Shown: positions 8,360-16,702 of the stretch, in pieces
Position numbering within the stretch: position 1 is the stretch's first letter
Layout: every line of letters starts with the position of its first letter
Assembly: GCA_943331855.1 (NCBI GenBank)
Contig: CALQNE010000005.1
Location: 1-39,256, forward strand
Direction: 5' to 3'
DNA: 39,256 nucleotides
From: Bordetella parapertussis
GTDB taxonomy: Bacteria; Pseudomonadota; Gammaproteobacteria; Burkholderiales; Burkholderiaceae_B
Made by a program: the position numbers and the translations under genes
Notes under the pieces: generated by a model
Seen by the model: the letters and a program-made list of their open reading frames with translations, nothing else
Told to the model about the DNA's origin: nothing
The model's database searches: none

Positions 8360-9301
8360 GTGTTCCGCTATATTTCCAAGCGAGTGGTTGCGACCTTGCC
8401 AGTCATGGTGATGGTCGTCGTGCTTGTGTTTTTGATGTTGCGTCTGAGCGCTGCCGATCCGGCCGCCATCATCGCGGGCGATAATGCGACGACTGAGCAG
8501 ATACAAGAGATTCGAGTCCAGCTTGGTTTAGACCAACCTGTGCTGGTGCAGTTTGGTGCTTGGCTCAGCAAGGTGTCGACGGGCAATCTAGGCGAATCTT
8601 TTTTCTTCAAAAAACAAGTCAGTGAGTTGATTCTCGATCGTATTGAGCCCACGCTATCCCTTGCATTGTGTACCATTATTTTGTCGGTGTTGATTGCCGT
8701 GCCGCTTGGCGTGCTAGCGGCGTATTACACGGGTACCTGGATTGATCGGGTCGTGATGGGGCTTGCCGTGATGGGCTTCTCAATCCCTGTGTTCGTGGTC
8801 GGCTATCTTTTCATGTGGTTGTTTTCGATTGAACTGAGCTGGTTGCCGGTCCAAGGGTATCAACGAATTTCTGAAGGGTTTTGGGGCTGGTTACAAAAAA
8901 TATTGCTGCCGTGTTTTGCTTTGTCGGCGGTTTATTGTGCACTGATTGCACGCATCACGCGCACCAGCGTTCAAGAAGTGTTGGGTGAAGATTACATTCG
9001 TACTGCGCACGCAAAAGGCTTGACCAATCAGATCGTTTTAATGCGCCATGCGCTTCGTAACGCTGCTGTGCCGATTGTGACTGTGATTGGGATCGGCATC
9101 GCTTTGCTGATTGGCGGTGTAGTGGTGACTGAAAGTGTTTTTAGTATCCCGGGCTTGGGTCGACTGACGGTCGACGCTGTTTTGGCGCGTGATTTTCCCA
9201 CTGTGCAGGCTTTGGTGTTGTTGTTTTCTCTGACCTCGGTCATGATCAATTTATTGATTGATTTGTCTTACACCTTGTTCGATCCGAGGATACGGTATTG
9301 A
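8360..9301 (+). CDS. ABC transporter permease, DppB/OppB type
   Basis: The 313-residue integral membrane protein begins at a GTG 14 bases after the receptor gene. Its first residues form the typical RYISKRVVATLPV amphipathic lead into TM1, followed by about five further membrane segments. The cytoplasmic coupling loop (EDYIRTAHAKGL) is the EAA motif that docks with the ATPase. It is one of two permeases of the importer and overlaps the next gene by 4 bases, so translation is coupled. Length and topology are normal for DppB-type subunits. Confidence 0.93.
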   Translation: MFRYISKRVVATLPVMVMVVVLVFLMLRLSAADPAAIIAGDNATTEQIQEIRVQLGLDQPVLVQFGAWLSKVSTGNLGESFFFKKQVSELILDRIEPTLSLALCTIILSVLIAVPLGVLAAYYTGTWIDRVVMGLAVMGFSIPVFVVGYLFMWLFSIELSWLPVQGYQRISEGFWGWLQKILLPCFALSAVYCALIARITRTSVQEVLGEDYIRTAHAKGLTNQIVLMRHALRNAAVPIVTVIGIGIALLIGGVVVTESVFSIPGLGRLTVDAVLARDFPTVQALVLLFSLTSVMINLLIDLSYTLFDPRIRY

Positions 9302-10200
9302 ACGCCGAGAACCAATCGCACGCACGAACCACGGCGCTGCAGAGTCTTCTGCGTAATCCGAGTGTGATGATTGGCGCTTTGATTCTCTTGTGTGTTTTGC
9401 TGATCGGGTTGTTGGCGCCGTTTTTACACACGATGAGTCCTGATGAAATCAATCCGAGTGTGCGCAATAAACTGCCGGGATACGAATCGACCCTGCGCGA
9501 CGATGACGGCAACAAATTTAAATTCGTACATTTGATGGGTACGGATTCACTGGGCCGTGACATCTATAGTCGAGTCGTATTTGGTGCGCGCGTGTCGCTC
9601 TTAATTGGCGCCACCGTGGCCATGATTAGCGCAGTGATTGGTTTGTTACTGGGTTTGCTCGCGGGGTATTTTCGCTGGCTGGATGCGGTTGTGATGCGAG
9701 TGATGGATGGTTTGATGGCCATCCCAGCAATTTTATTGGCGCTCTCGATGGTGGCCTTGCTGAATGCCGGGTTGTCAACGGTGATCTTGGCTATTGCGAT
9801 TACCGAAATCCCACGGGTTGTCAGATTGGTACGTTCAGTCGTATTGTCTGTGCGCGAAGAGCCTTATGTTGAATCTGCAATCGCGGTCGGCACACCAACG
9901 CATGTGTTGTTGGTGCGACATATTTTGCCGAACACAATCGCGCCCTTGATTGTTCAAACGACCTATATTGCCGCTCATGCGATTTTGGTCGAGGCGGTGT
10001 TGAGCTTTTTAGGGGTTGGCATTTCACCAGAAACGCCGACGTGGGGAAACATCATGGCAGAAGGTCGGGCGATGTTTGTCATGCTGCCCCACAATATATT
10101 TTTTCCAGGTGTGTTTCTAGCGGTCACGGTTTTAGCGGTTAATTTGTTTGGTGACGGGTTGCGTGATCTGCTCGACCCGCGCATGAGAAAACGCCTATGA
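9298..10200 (+). CDS. ABC transporter permease, DppC/OppC type
   Basis: The start is a TTG at 9298 that overlaps the preceding stop (TTGA), with GAGGA 7 bases upstream; there is no better ATG before the first membrane helix. The 300-residue protein has the DppC-type N-terminal helix, then a periplasmic segment with MGTDSLGRDIYSRVVFGAR, typical of this subunit, then the permease core. The EAA-like coupling region (ESAIAVGTPTHVLLVRHILPN) is present. It pairs with the preceding permease in the inner membrane and overlaps the ATPase gene by 4 bases. Confidence 0.93.
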   Translation: MNAENQSHARTTALQSLLRNPSVMIGALILLCVLLIGLLAPFLHTMSPDEINPSVRNKLPGYESTLRDDDGNKFKFVHLMGTDSLGRDIYSRVVFGARVSLLIGATVAMISAVIGLLLGLLAGYFRWLDAVVMRVMDGLMAIPAILLALSMVALLNAGLSTVILAIAITEIPRVVRLVRSVVLSVREEPYVESAIAVGTPTHVLLVRHILPNTIAPLIVQTTYIAAHAILVEAVLSFLGVGISPETPTWGNIMAEGRAMFVMLPHNIFFPGVFLAVTVLAVNLFGDGLRDLLDPRMRKRL

Positions 10201-11813
10201 GCCAGCCGGTGCTTGAGTTGCAAGGCCTAGAGATTTCGCTGCCGCGCGGCGCAGATCGCGCCCATGCGGTCGAACGGGTTGATTTGACGGTCAGGCCGGG
10301 TGAGATTGTCTGTTTGGTGGGTGAATCAGGTTCAGGTAAATCTGCGATCGCCCATACGATTATGGGTTTACAAGCGAAGGCGTTGGTACCGACAGCGGGC
10401 AAGATTTTGTTGCAAGGTGAAGATGTCTTGACGATGTCGCCTGCCCGATTGCGTCAATTGCGTTGCACCACGATGTCAATGATTTTTCAAGAGCCCATGA
10501 CGGCGTTGAACCCGGTGTTTGCCTGTGGCGAACAGATCGACGAAGTCTTGCGTACGCACACTGCACTAACGGCTACCGCACGACAAGCGCGGGTGCTGGA
10601 CATGATTCAAAAGGTGGGGCTCGTTGATCCGCAGCGGATGCTGCGTTCATATCCGCATCAACTTTCGGGCGGGCAGCGGCAACGCATTATGATCGCGATG
10701 GCACTAGTGCTTGAGCCCCTTTTGTTGATTGCGGATGAGCCCACTACAGCGTTGGATGTGACCACGCAGGCGCAAATACTCGCGTTGATCCGAACGTTGC
10801 AGCGTGAGCATGGCACGGGTGTCTTGTTCATTACCCATGATTTTGGGGTGGTGGCAGAGATCGCGGATCGGGTGGCCGTCTTGCGTCAGGGTGAACTTGT
10901 TGAGTTTGGTGACAAAGAGCAGGTGCTGGCGCGACCGACGCACGAATACACCCGAATGCTCATCGGTTCAGTCCCGAGCATGACCCCGCGGGTGCGCGCG
11001 CAAGCTGCGCAAGGCGAGCCGATTTTGCGAACAGAGTGCTTGGTTAAAACCTACCCTAATAGCAAGATTCCCGCGGTCAATCAGGTCTCGCTTGAATTGC
11101 GTCGCGGCGAGACGCTTGGCATCGTAGGTGAATCGGGGTCAGGTAAGTCGACGGTCGCGCGTTGTATTGCAAAACTGATTTCGACCACGAGCGGATCGAT
11201 CTTTCAGCATCAGCAAAATATCGCACCACTGTCGACTCGACAGATGCGGCCCTTGCGCCAGTGTGTACAAATTGTTTTTCAAGATCCTTATCGTTCGCTC
11301 AATCCGAGACGTACCGTAGGCGATTCGATTATCGAGGGACCGATGAATTATGGTCTGTCGCGCAAAGAGGCCTGGACGCGTGCCAGTGAGTTGATGGAGC
11401 TTGTGCGCCTTGAACCAAGCATGCTCGAACGATTTCCGCATGAGTTTTCGGGCGGTCAGCGACAGCGGATTTGTATTGCCAGATCGCTAGCAATGAAGCC
11501 CGAGATCTTGGTTGCGGATGAGGCTGTATCTGCGCTTGATGTGTCTGTGCAAGCGCAAGTGCTGAGTTTGCTCGATGAGGTGCGCGATCAATTGAATTTA
11601 GCGATGTTATTTATTACACATGACCTGCGGGTCGCTGCGCAGGTCTGTGATCGCATTGCGGTAATGTCGCAAGGAGAGATTGTTGAAACGGGTCGTACCG
11701 CCGATATTTTTGCAGCGCCCGCGCACCCTTACACCCGGACTTTGTTTGAAGCCGCGCCTGGTGCCAATTGGCTGTTTGAAGCGGGCAGAGCACGACTGAA
11801 GGAAGTTAAATGA
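10197..11813 (+). CDS. Fused double-ATPase subunit (DppD-DppF type) of the ABC importer
   Basis: Two complete ABC ATPase domains lie in one 538-residue chain. Domain 1 has Walker A GESGSGKS at 42-49, signature LSGGQRQ at 156-162 and Walker B Asp180-Glu181. Domain 2 has Walker A at 311-318, signature FSGGQRQR at 417-424 and Walker B Asp441-Glu442 (DEAVSALD). The oligopeptide-transporter C-terminal segments (PHEYTRMLIGSVP and AHPYTRTLFEAAP) follow each domain. It powers the importer from the cytoplasmic side. Both sites look active. The gene overlaps its neighbours by 4 bases on each side, so the operon is tightly coupled. Confidence 0.95.
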   Translation: MSQPVLELQGLEISLPRGADRAHAVERVDLTVRPGEIVCLVGESGSGKSAIAHTIMGLQAKALVPTAGKILLQGEDVLTMSPARLRQLRCTTMSMIFQEPMTALNPVFACGEQIDEVLRTHTALTATARQARVLDMIQKVGLVDPQRMLRSYPHQLSGGQRQRIMIAMALVLEPLLLIADEPTTALDVTTQAQILALIRTLQREHGTGVLFITHDFGVVAEIADRVAVLRQGELVEFGDKEQVLARPTHEYTRMLIGSVPSMTPRVRAQAAQGEPILRTECLVKTYPNSKIPAVNQVSLELRRGETLGIVGESGSGKSTVARCIAKLISTTSGSIFQHQQNIAPLSTRQMRPLRQCVQIVFQDPYRSLNPRRTVGDSIIEGPMNYGLSRKEAWTRASELMELVRLEPSMLERFPHEFSGGQRQRICIARSLAMKPEILVADEAVSALDVSVQAQVLSLLDEVRDQLNLAMLFITHDLRVAAQVCDRIAVMSQGEIVETGRTADIFAAPAHPYTRTLFEAAPGANWLFEAGRARLKEVK

Positions 11814-12589
11814 ATGATTTGAAAAACAAAGTGGTCTTGATTACGGGCGCCAGTTCAGGCATTGGCGAGGCTGCGGCACTGGCCTTTGGTCGCCAGGGTG
11901 CGAACGTGGCCGTGCACTATCGATCGCAACAGCAGGCTGCGCTCGCGGTCGTTGCAAAAATTCAAGCGGCAGGTTCAAGTGCTGAAGCGTTTCATTGCGA
12001 TGTGATGGAGTCAGCCCAGCTCGTGCAATTAGTTGCTGCAGTCCATGCACGATTCGGACGGATCGATGTGCTGATTAATAATGTGGGCGGCATGATGCGC
12101 CGGATCGCCTTGTCTGAGGCGAGTGACGAGGCGATCGACGAGGTGTTTCACTTTAATGCGCGGTCGATGATGGTGCTGTGTCGTGAAGTGATTCCGCACA
12201 TGCGAACGCAAGGTGGTGGCAGCATCATCAATATCACCTCGCAGGCGGCCAACACCGGCGGCACGCGTGGCGCCGGACTGTATGCGGCATCGAAGTCGTA
12301 TATCACCACCTATACCAAGGGGTTGGCGCGTGAGGTGGTGCGCGACGGGATTCGAGTCAATGCGATGGCACCGGGTGTGATTGACACCCCAATCCATGTC
12401 GCACACGCAAGCGCCACAGTCAAAGACAAGGAGGACCTACAAGCGAAATTAAAGAAATCGATCCCGATGGGTCGTTTGGGTCGCCCCGATGAGTGTGCGG
12501 GGGTCTTGTTGTTTTTGGCGAGCGAAGAACTCTCAAGCTACGTCACCGGTCAAACGATCGGTGTGAACGGCGGCAGCACGATGGCGTAG
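11810..12589 (+). CDS. Short-chain dehydrogenase/reductase (classical SDR)
   Basis: The 259-residue protein shows the NAD(P)-binding TGASSGIG at 12-19, an NNVGG motif, catalytic Ser144 and the Tyr158-x3-Lys162 pair, then the PGVIDTP motif. It overlaps the ATPase gene by 4 bases (ATGA), so it belongs to the importer operon and probably acts on the imported compound or a CoA derivative of it. It resembles 3-oxoacyl-ACP reductases and sugar or hydroxyacid dehydrogenases; the substrate cannot be decided. Its stop lies 3 bases from the end of the convergent ftsX gene, leaving no room for a dedicated terminator. Confidence 0.92.
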   Translation: MNDLKNKVVLITGASSGIGEAAALAFGRQGANVAVHYRSQQQAALAVVAKIQAAGSSAEAFHCDVMESAQLVQLVAAVHARFGRIDVLINNVGGMMRRIALSEASDEAIDEVFHFNARSMMVLCREVIPHMRTQGGGSIINITSQAANTGGTRGAGLYAASKSYITTYTKGLAREVVRDGIRVNAMAPGVIDTPIHVAHASATVKDKEDLQAKLKKSIPMGRLGRPDECAGVLLFLASEELSSYVTGQTIGVNGGSTMA

Positions 12590-12592
12590 CCG

Positions 12593-13501
12593 TCAGAACC
12601 GAGTATTTCGCTGTACCGACCAACGGGCCGATAAGGCACCTAGCACGGCAACCGACACCACTGCAACGCCGAGCATCCATGTAGAAGGTAAGGCGAGGGC
12701 AAACTCAGCGTCATAACTACGCGCCAGACTTGCAAGTGCGTCGTTTAACGGGATCAGCGCCAGACGTGCAATCCCAATGCCAATCAGCGCAGCCAGACTG
12801 CAGGTGACTGAACCTAAATATAAAAAGGGCCTGCGCACAAACGATTCTGTCGCACCGACTAAGCGCGCAACACCGATTTCTTCTCGTTGCGAAAGTGCTT
12901 GCATGCGCACGGTGTTAAACACGGTCGCGAGCACCACAAGGGCAACGCTGAGCGCAAGCAGCAGCAGGCCAATGCGTCCAAAGCGAAGTAAGGCTTCAAG
13001 CCGCTGCACCCACGCCGTGTCAAGTTGAACCAGATCAACCCCCGGCCATTTGCGCCACGTCTGCGCGAGGGCCTCTGCCCGCTCGGCCAGTTGGTCTCCG
13101 GGCGTCAGGCTTGCGACGACGGCGTCCGGAAGTGGATTGCCAGGCAAGACTTTCAAGGCTTGTTCCCAGGCCGGATTGTTACGCAGCTCGGTTAGCGCAC
13201 GGTCCTTTGCGATGACGCGTACGCCGGCTATCTGGTCGGCGTGCTCTTTGCGAATACGGCCGGCGAGGTGTTCGGCCGCCGTGCCAGAAGCATCCGTCTT
13301 TAAAAAGATGGTCAGTTCGGGCGTGACAGAAACTTGCCGCGCCACCGGCTGCATCGATACTAGTAACGATGCACCTAGCAGTGGCAAGGACAGGGCCAAC
13401 GCGATCACAAGGAGGTTGGTGAGCGATGAAATGGGTGAGGCGGTCAGCCGTCTGAGGGTGACGGCCAAGGCGTAGCGATGCTGGCGTAAAAGGCTTCTCA
13501 T
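12593..13501 (-). CDS. ftsX: Cell division protein FtsX
   Basis: The 302-residue membrane protein has an N-terminal cytoplasmic tail, TM1 near residues 25-50, a periplasmic domain to about 170, then three further helices, which is the FtsX layout. Motifs such as EEIGVARLVGATESFVRRPFLYLG in the cytoplasmic loop after TM2 are typical of betaproteobacterial FtsX. With FtsE it forms an ABC-type complex that controls peptidoglycan hydrolases at the septum. Start and stop overlap with ftsE by 4 bases (ATGA). Confidence 0.95.
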   Translation of the reverse strand: MRSLLRQHRYALAVTLRRLTASPISSLTNLLVIALALSLPLLGASLLVSMQPVARQVSVTPELTIFLKTDASGTAAEHLAGRIRKEHADQIAGVRVIAKDRALTELRNNPAWEQALKVLPGNPLPDAVVASLTPGDQLAERAEALAQTWRKWPGVDLVQLDTAWVQRLEALLRFGRIGLLLLALSVALVVLATVFNTVRMQALSQREEIGVARLVGATESFVRRPFLYLGSVTCSLAALIGIGIARLALIPLNDALASLARSYDAEFALALPSTWMLGVAVVSVAVLGALSARWSVQRNTRF

Positions 13502-14247
13502 CGGGACGTTTCACCTGAAGGCAAACCTGCTGCAGCGTGCAAATGTGGCTTTTGGTTCGAAACGGTTGTGTAAGTGGGTGCTCGCTGACCGGCAGAGTCA
13601 GCAAATTTGCCTGGTTCGATTTTGAAGGCGCGCGTGGCATATTCAGCCATGAGGGCATCGTCATGCGAAGCAATCACGGTCGTGACCCCCACGCGGTTAA
13701 AGTCTTTGAAGACAGACATGATGCGTCGAGCCGTGTCAATATCGAGACTAGCAGTGGGCTCGTCAGCAATCAGAATGGCCGGGCGGTTTACGATTGCACG
13801 CGCAATTGCAAGGCGTTGCTGCTCGCCGCCAGAGAGTTCAATTGGGTGGACATTTTCTTTTGAAGAAAGCCCTACTTTTTCAAGGGCGGCGCGCGCCCGC
13901 GCCCGCGCGATGCTGGGCGCCAGGCCTGTGACCGCTAACGGTAGTAGCACGTTGTCAATCGCGCTGCGGTCATAGAGCAGGTGGGTGTCTTGCAAAATAA
14001 CGCCCACTGCGCGTCTTAAATAGGGCCGGGCTCTGTTCGATAACTGGTCGAGTCGGTGTCCGTTGACTTGAATCGAGCCACGGCTAGGAGGCTCGAGCCC
14101 CCCAATCAGCTTCAGTAGGGTTGATTTACCCGCCCCAGAGGGGCCGGCCACGTAAACGAACTCGCCGGCCGATACCTTAAAGGTCAGGTCGGCCAAAATA
14201 CTACGGCCCTGGCCGTATGACTTAAAAACATGCTGAAATTCGATCAT
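13498..14247 (-). CDS. ftsE: Cell division ATP-binding protein FtsE
   Basis: The protein carries an ABC ATPase domain with Walker A GPSGAGKS at 35-42, signature LSGGEQQ at 138-144, and Walker B ILIADEP at 158-164, and pairs with FtsX. It has 249 residues, against about 220 in typical FtsE. The surplus is a C-terminal tail of about 30 residues after the expected end, rich in Pro, Thr, Ser and His, with no recognised domain. The usual upstream ftsY is not in the window: the next gene upstream is the divergent amino-acid receptor. Confidence 0.95.
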   Translation of the reverse strand: MIEFQHVFKSYGQGRSILADLTFKVSAGEFVYVAGPSGAGKSTLLKLIGGLEPPSRGSIQVNGHRLDQLSNRARPYLRRAVGVILQDTHLLYDRSAIDNVLLPLAVTGLAPSIARARARAALEKVGLSSKENVHPIELSGGEQQRLAIARAIVNRPAILIADEPTASLDIDTARRIMSVFKDFNRVGVTTVIASHDDALMAEYATRAFKIEPGKFADSAGQRAPTYTTVSNQKPHLHAAAGLPSGETSR

Positions 14248-14298
14248 GGCTCATCGCTTTTTAGACCCTAATCATAACTCTGCGCAAGAGATTGGGGA

Positions 14299-14338
14299 TT
14301 GACGGCGAGGGATTTCCCCCATACAGTCACTTTAAGTG
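14299..14338 (+). promoter_or_regulatory. Candidate sigma-70 promoter and adjacent dyad for the aap operon
   Basis: TTGACG (14299-14304) and TACAGT (14322-14327) are separated by 17 bases, a good sigma-70 arrangement. A short perfect inverted repeat, CACTT-T-AAGTG (14328-14338), lies directly after the -10 and could be an operator. The leader to the ATG at 14433 would be about 95-100 bases. It contains a C-rich run and a GGAG ribosome site, with no recognisable riboswitch. Confidence 0.45.
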
Positions 14339-14432
14339 TGCGGCTACTATCTGTCGCTCGCATGCATCCGTTCTCGCAGCGTGCCTTTTTGGCCGCCGTC
14401 CCCCCCTAAAGTCGTGATTTGGAGATTTATCC

Positions 14433-15449
14433 ATGAATTTTCTCAAACTTGCTGCCGTAGGCGCAGCGCTTTTGGCTGCCAGTACTGTCGCTCAAGCTGG
14501 CGCGACCTTTGATAGCATTAAAAAGAAGGGTTTTGTGCAATGCGGCACCAACACAGGTCTGGTCGGCTTTGCTGCACCAGATAGCAAAGGTGTTTGGTCA
14601 GGTCTTGACATTGATATGTGCAAAGCCTTTGCCACCACGATGTTTGGTGATCCAACAAAATTTAAGGTCACACCTTTGACTGCGCAGCAACGCTTTACCG
14701 CGCTGCAGTCTGGTGAGGTGGATGTGTTGGTTCGTAATACGACTCAGACGATGACGCGCGACACATCGTTGGGTTTGATTGGTGTTGCCGTCAACTTTTA
14801 TGACAGCCAGGGCATTATGGTTCGTAAGGACAGTGGTATCAAAAGTGCCAAAGAGCTCAATGGCGCCACGATTTGCGTACAGCCCGGTACAACGACTGAG
14901 CTGAATCTGGCAGACTGGTTTCGGGCTAACAAACTCTCGTTTAAGCCTGTTGTGATTGAAAAGCTTGACGAGGTGGTCGGTGCTTTCGTTGCAGGCCGCT
15001 GCGATGCTTACACAACGGACAAGTCTGGCTTGGCTTCTTCGCGTTCATCGCAAGAAAAACCGGATCTTTATGTGATTCTGCCTGAAGATTTTTCAAAAGA
15101 GCCTCTTGGGCCCTTAGTGCGTCAAGGTGATGAGCAGTGGTTTAACGTTGTGCGCTGGACCTTCAATGCGATGGTCGAGGCCGAAGAGTATGGCGTTACG
15201 CAAAAAAATCTCGACGAGATGCTGAAAAGCACCAACCCCAACGTACAGCGCATTTTAGGCGTGACACCTGGGATGGGTAAAAACCTCGGTGTTGATGAGA
15301 AGTGGGCCTACAACGTGATCAAAGCTGTCGGCAACTATGGCGAAAGTTTCGAGCGCAACATCGGTCAGAATACGCCCTTGAGGCTTGAGCGTGGCCTGAA
15401 TCAGCTATGGACGAAAGGCGGCATTCTTTACGCCTGGCCAATTCGTTAA
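14433..15449 (+). CDS. aapJ: General amino-acid ABC transporter, periplasmic receptor (AapJ/BztA type)
   Basis: The 338-residue protein has a signal peptide of about 22 residues ending VAQA-G. The mature start (TFDSIKKKGFVQCGTN) and the body, including DIDMCKAFATTMFGDP and DVLVRNTTQTMTRDTSLG, match the AapJ/BztA family. It binds polar or branched L-amino acids in the periplasm and feeds the AapQMP complex encoded downstream. GGAG sits 8 bases before the ATG. A strong hairpin separates this gene from the permeases, consistent with higher receptor expression. Confidence 0.94.
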   Translation: MNFLKLAAVGAALLAASTVAQAGATFDSIKKKGFVQCGTNTGLVGFAAPDSKGVWSGLDIDMCKAFATTMFGDPTKFKVTPLTAQQRFTALQSGEVDVLVRNTTQTMTRDTSLGLIGVAVNFYDSQGIMVRKDSGIKSAKELNGATICVQPGTTTELNLADWFRANKLSFKPVVIEKLDEVVGAFVAGRCDAYTTDKSGLASSRSSQEKPDLYVILPEDFSKEPLGPLVRQGDEQWFNVVRWTFNAMVEAEEYGVTQKNLDEMLKSTNPNVQRILGVTPGMGKNLGVDEKWAYNVIKAVGNYGESFERNIGQNTPLRLERGLNQLWTKGGILYAWPIR

Positions 15450-15471
15450 TTGTATTGTTGAGTAGTTTGCG

Positions 15472-15501
15472 GTGCTCGCCAAGGTCTAACTTGGCGAGCA
15501 C
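15472..15501 (+). other. Perfect 12-bp-stem hairpin between receptor and permease genes
   Basis: GTGCTCGCCAAG (15472-15483) pairs perfectly with CTTGGCGAGCAC (15490-15501) around a GTCTAA loop, 22 bases after the receptor stop and 11 bases before the permease start. There is no U-tract. It therefore looks like an mRNA 3'-end stabiliser or partial terminator, setting receptor above permease levels as is known for other ABC importer operons. It also lies close enough to affect translation start of the permease. Confidence 0.7.
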
Positions 15502-15512
15502 TCGCATTCACC

Positions 15513-16700
15513 ATGAATTCGAAAACAAATCTTTCGGTATCTAGGCCGAAAAAACGACTGTCCTGGAATGATCCGGCAGTGCGTGCGATCGTCTATCAGA
15601 TTCTTGCTGTTGCGATCGTTGTTGGGGCCGGCTGGTATTTGGTGCACAACACGCTGCACAACTTGTCTGTACGAAACATCACAACGGGCTTTGGTTTTCT
15701 AGCGCGTGAAGCGGGCTTTGCCATTGGCGAAAGCTCGATCAGTTATACCCCTGCGGATACCTACCAGCGTGCGATTACGGTCGGCGTGCTCAACACGCTG
15801 CGCGTCGCGCTGGTCGCGATCATACTCGCGACGCTTTTGGGTACCGTGATGGGTATCGCCCGGTTATCAAAGAATTGGTTGATTCGAAAAGTTTCAAGTG
15901 TGTATGTCGAAGTACTGCGCAACATCCCCCTGCTATTGCAATTGTTTTTTTGGTACGCAATTATTATTGAAACGATGCCGGGGCCTCGACGCGCTTACAC
16001 CCCGTTGCCAGGTGTGTTTGTGTCAAACCGCGGCATACAAATGCCGACCGTACATGGCGATGGGTTGGCATGGTTATTGGGGGGCGTACTACTCGCGCTT
16101 GTGTTCTCAGTGATTTTAAGTCGATGGGCGCGTAAGCGCCAAGAGCAAACCGGACAGATCTTCGCCTTAGGTCGTGTTGTGGTTGGTTTATTGTTTGTGG
16201 TGCCTCTCGTGCTGTGGTGGTTTAGTGGCGCACCTCTCTCGCTTGATGTGCCAGCGCTGAAAGGATTTAACTTCGTCGGTGGGATGACGCTGACCCCAGA
16301 GTTTGCGGCGCTCACATTTGGCTTAGTGATCTATACGTCAGCGTTTATTGCCGAAGTTGTGCGCTCCGGGATTCAGTCAGTGAACCGTGGTCAATGGGAG
16401 GCCGCCGGGGCCTTGGGGATCAAAAATCGCCTCGTGCTTCGCTTGGTCGTACTGCCACAGGCCTTGCGTGTGATTATTCCGCCCATGACCAGTCAGTATC
16501 TGAATATCACTAAAAACAGTTCACTGGCGGTGGCAATTGGCTATCCTGATTTGGTCTCGGTGATTAACACGACGCTGAATCAAACCGGTCAAGCGATTGA
16601 AGGTATTTTGATGATTATGGCGGCCTACCTCACTGTCAGCTTATCCATTTCGTTGTTTATGAATTGGTATAACAAACGTATCGCGTTGGTTGAAAGATAA
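15513..16700 (+). CDS. aapQ: General amino-acid ABC transporter permease AapQ
   Basis: The 395-residue membrane protein is the long form of the polar amino-acid permease family. The central segment with VEVLRNIPLLLQLFFWY and the C-terminal EAA-like loop (GQWEAAGALGIKNRLVLRLVVLPQALR) are typical of AapQ/BztB. It forms a heterodimeric inner-membrane channel with AapM, whose gene starts 2 bases downstream. No alternative start is needed; the N-terminal RPKKRLSWNDPAVRAIVYQ lead is conserved in the family. Confidence 0.94.
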   Translation: MNSKTNLSVSRPKKRLSWNDPAVRAIVYQILAVAIVVGAGWYLVHNTLHNLSVRNITTGFGFLAREAGFAIGESSISYTPADTYQRAITVGVLNTLRVALVAIILATLLGTVMGIARLSKNWLIRKVSSVYVEVLRNIPLLLQLFFWYAIIIETMPGPRRAYTPLPGVFVSNRGIQMPTVHGDGLAWLLGGVLLALVFSVILSRWARKRQEQTGQIFALGRVVVGLLFVVPLVLWWFSGAPLSLDVPALKGFNFVGGMTLTPEFAALTFGLVIYTSAFIAEVVRSGIQSVNRGQWEAAGALGIKNRLVLRLVVLPQALRVIIPPMTSQYLNITKNSSLAVAIGYPDLVSVINTTLNQTGQAIEGILMIMAAYLTVSLSISLFMNWYNKRIALVER

Positions 16701-16702
16701 AC

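Noticed and set aside
13179..13673. 164-residue minus-strand frame spanning the ftsE/ftsX junction
   Set aside because: It is a shadow of two well-supported genes in another frame and has no recognisable domain.
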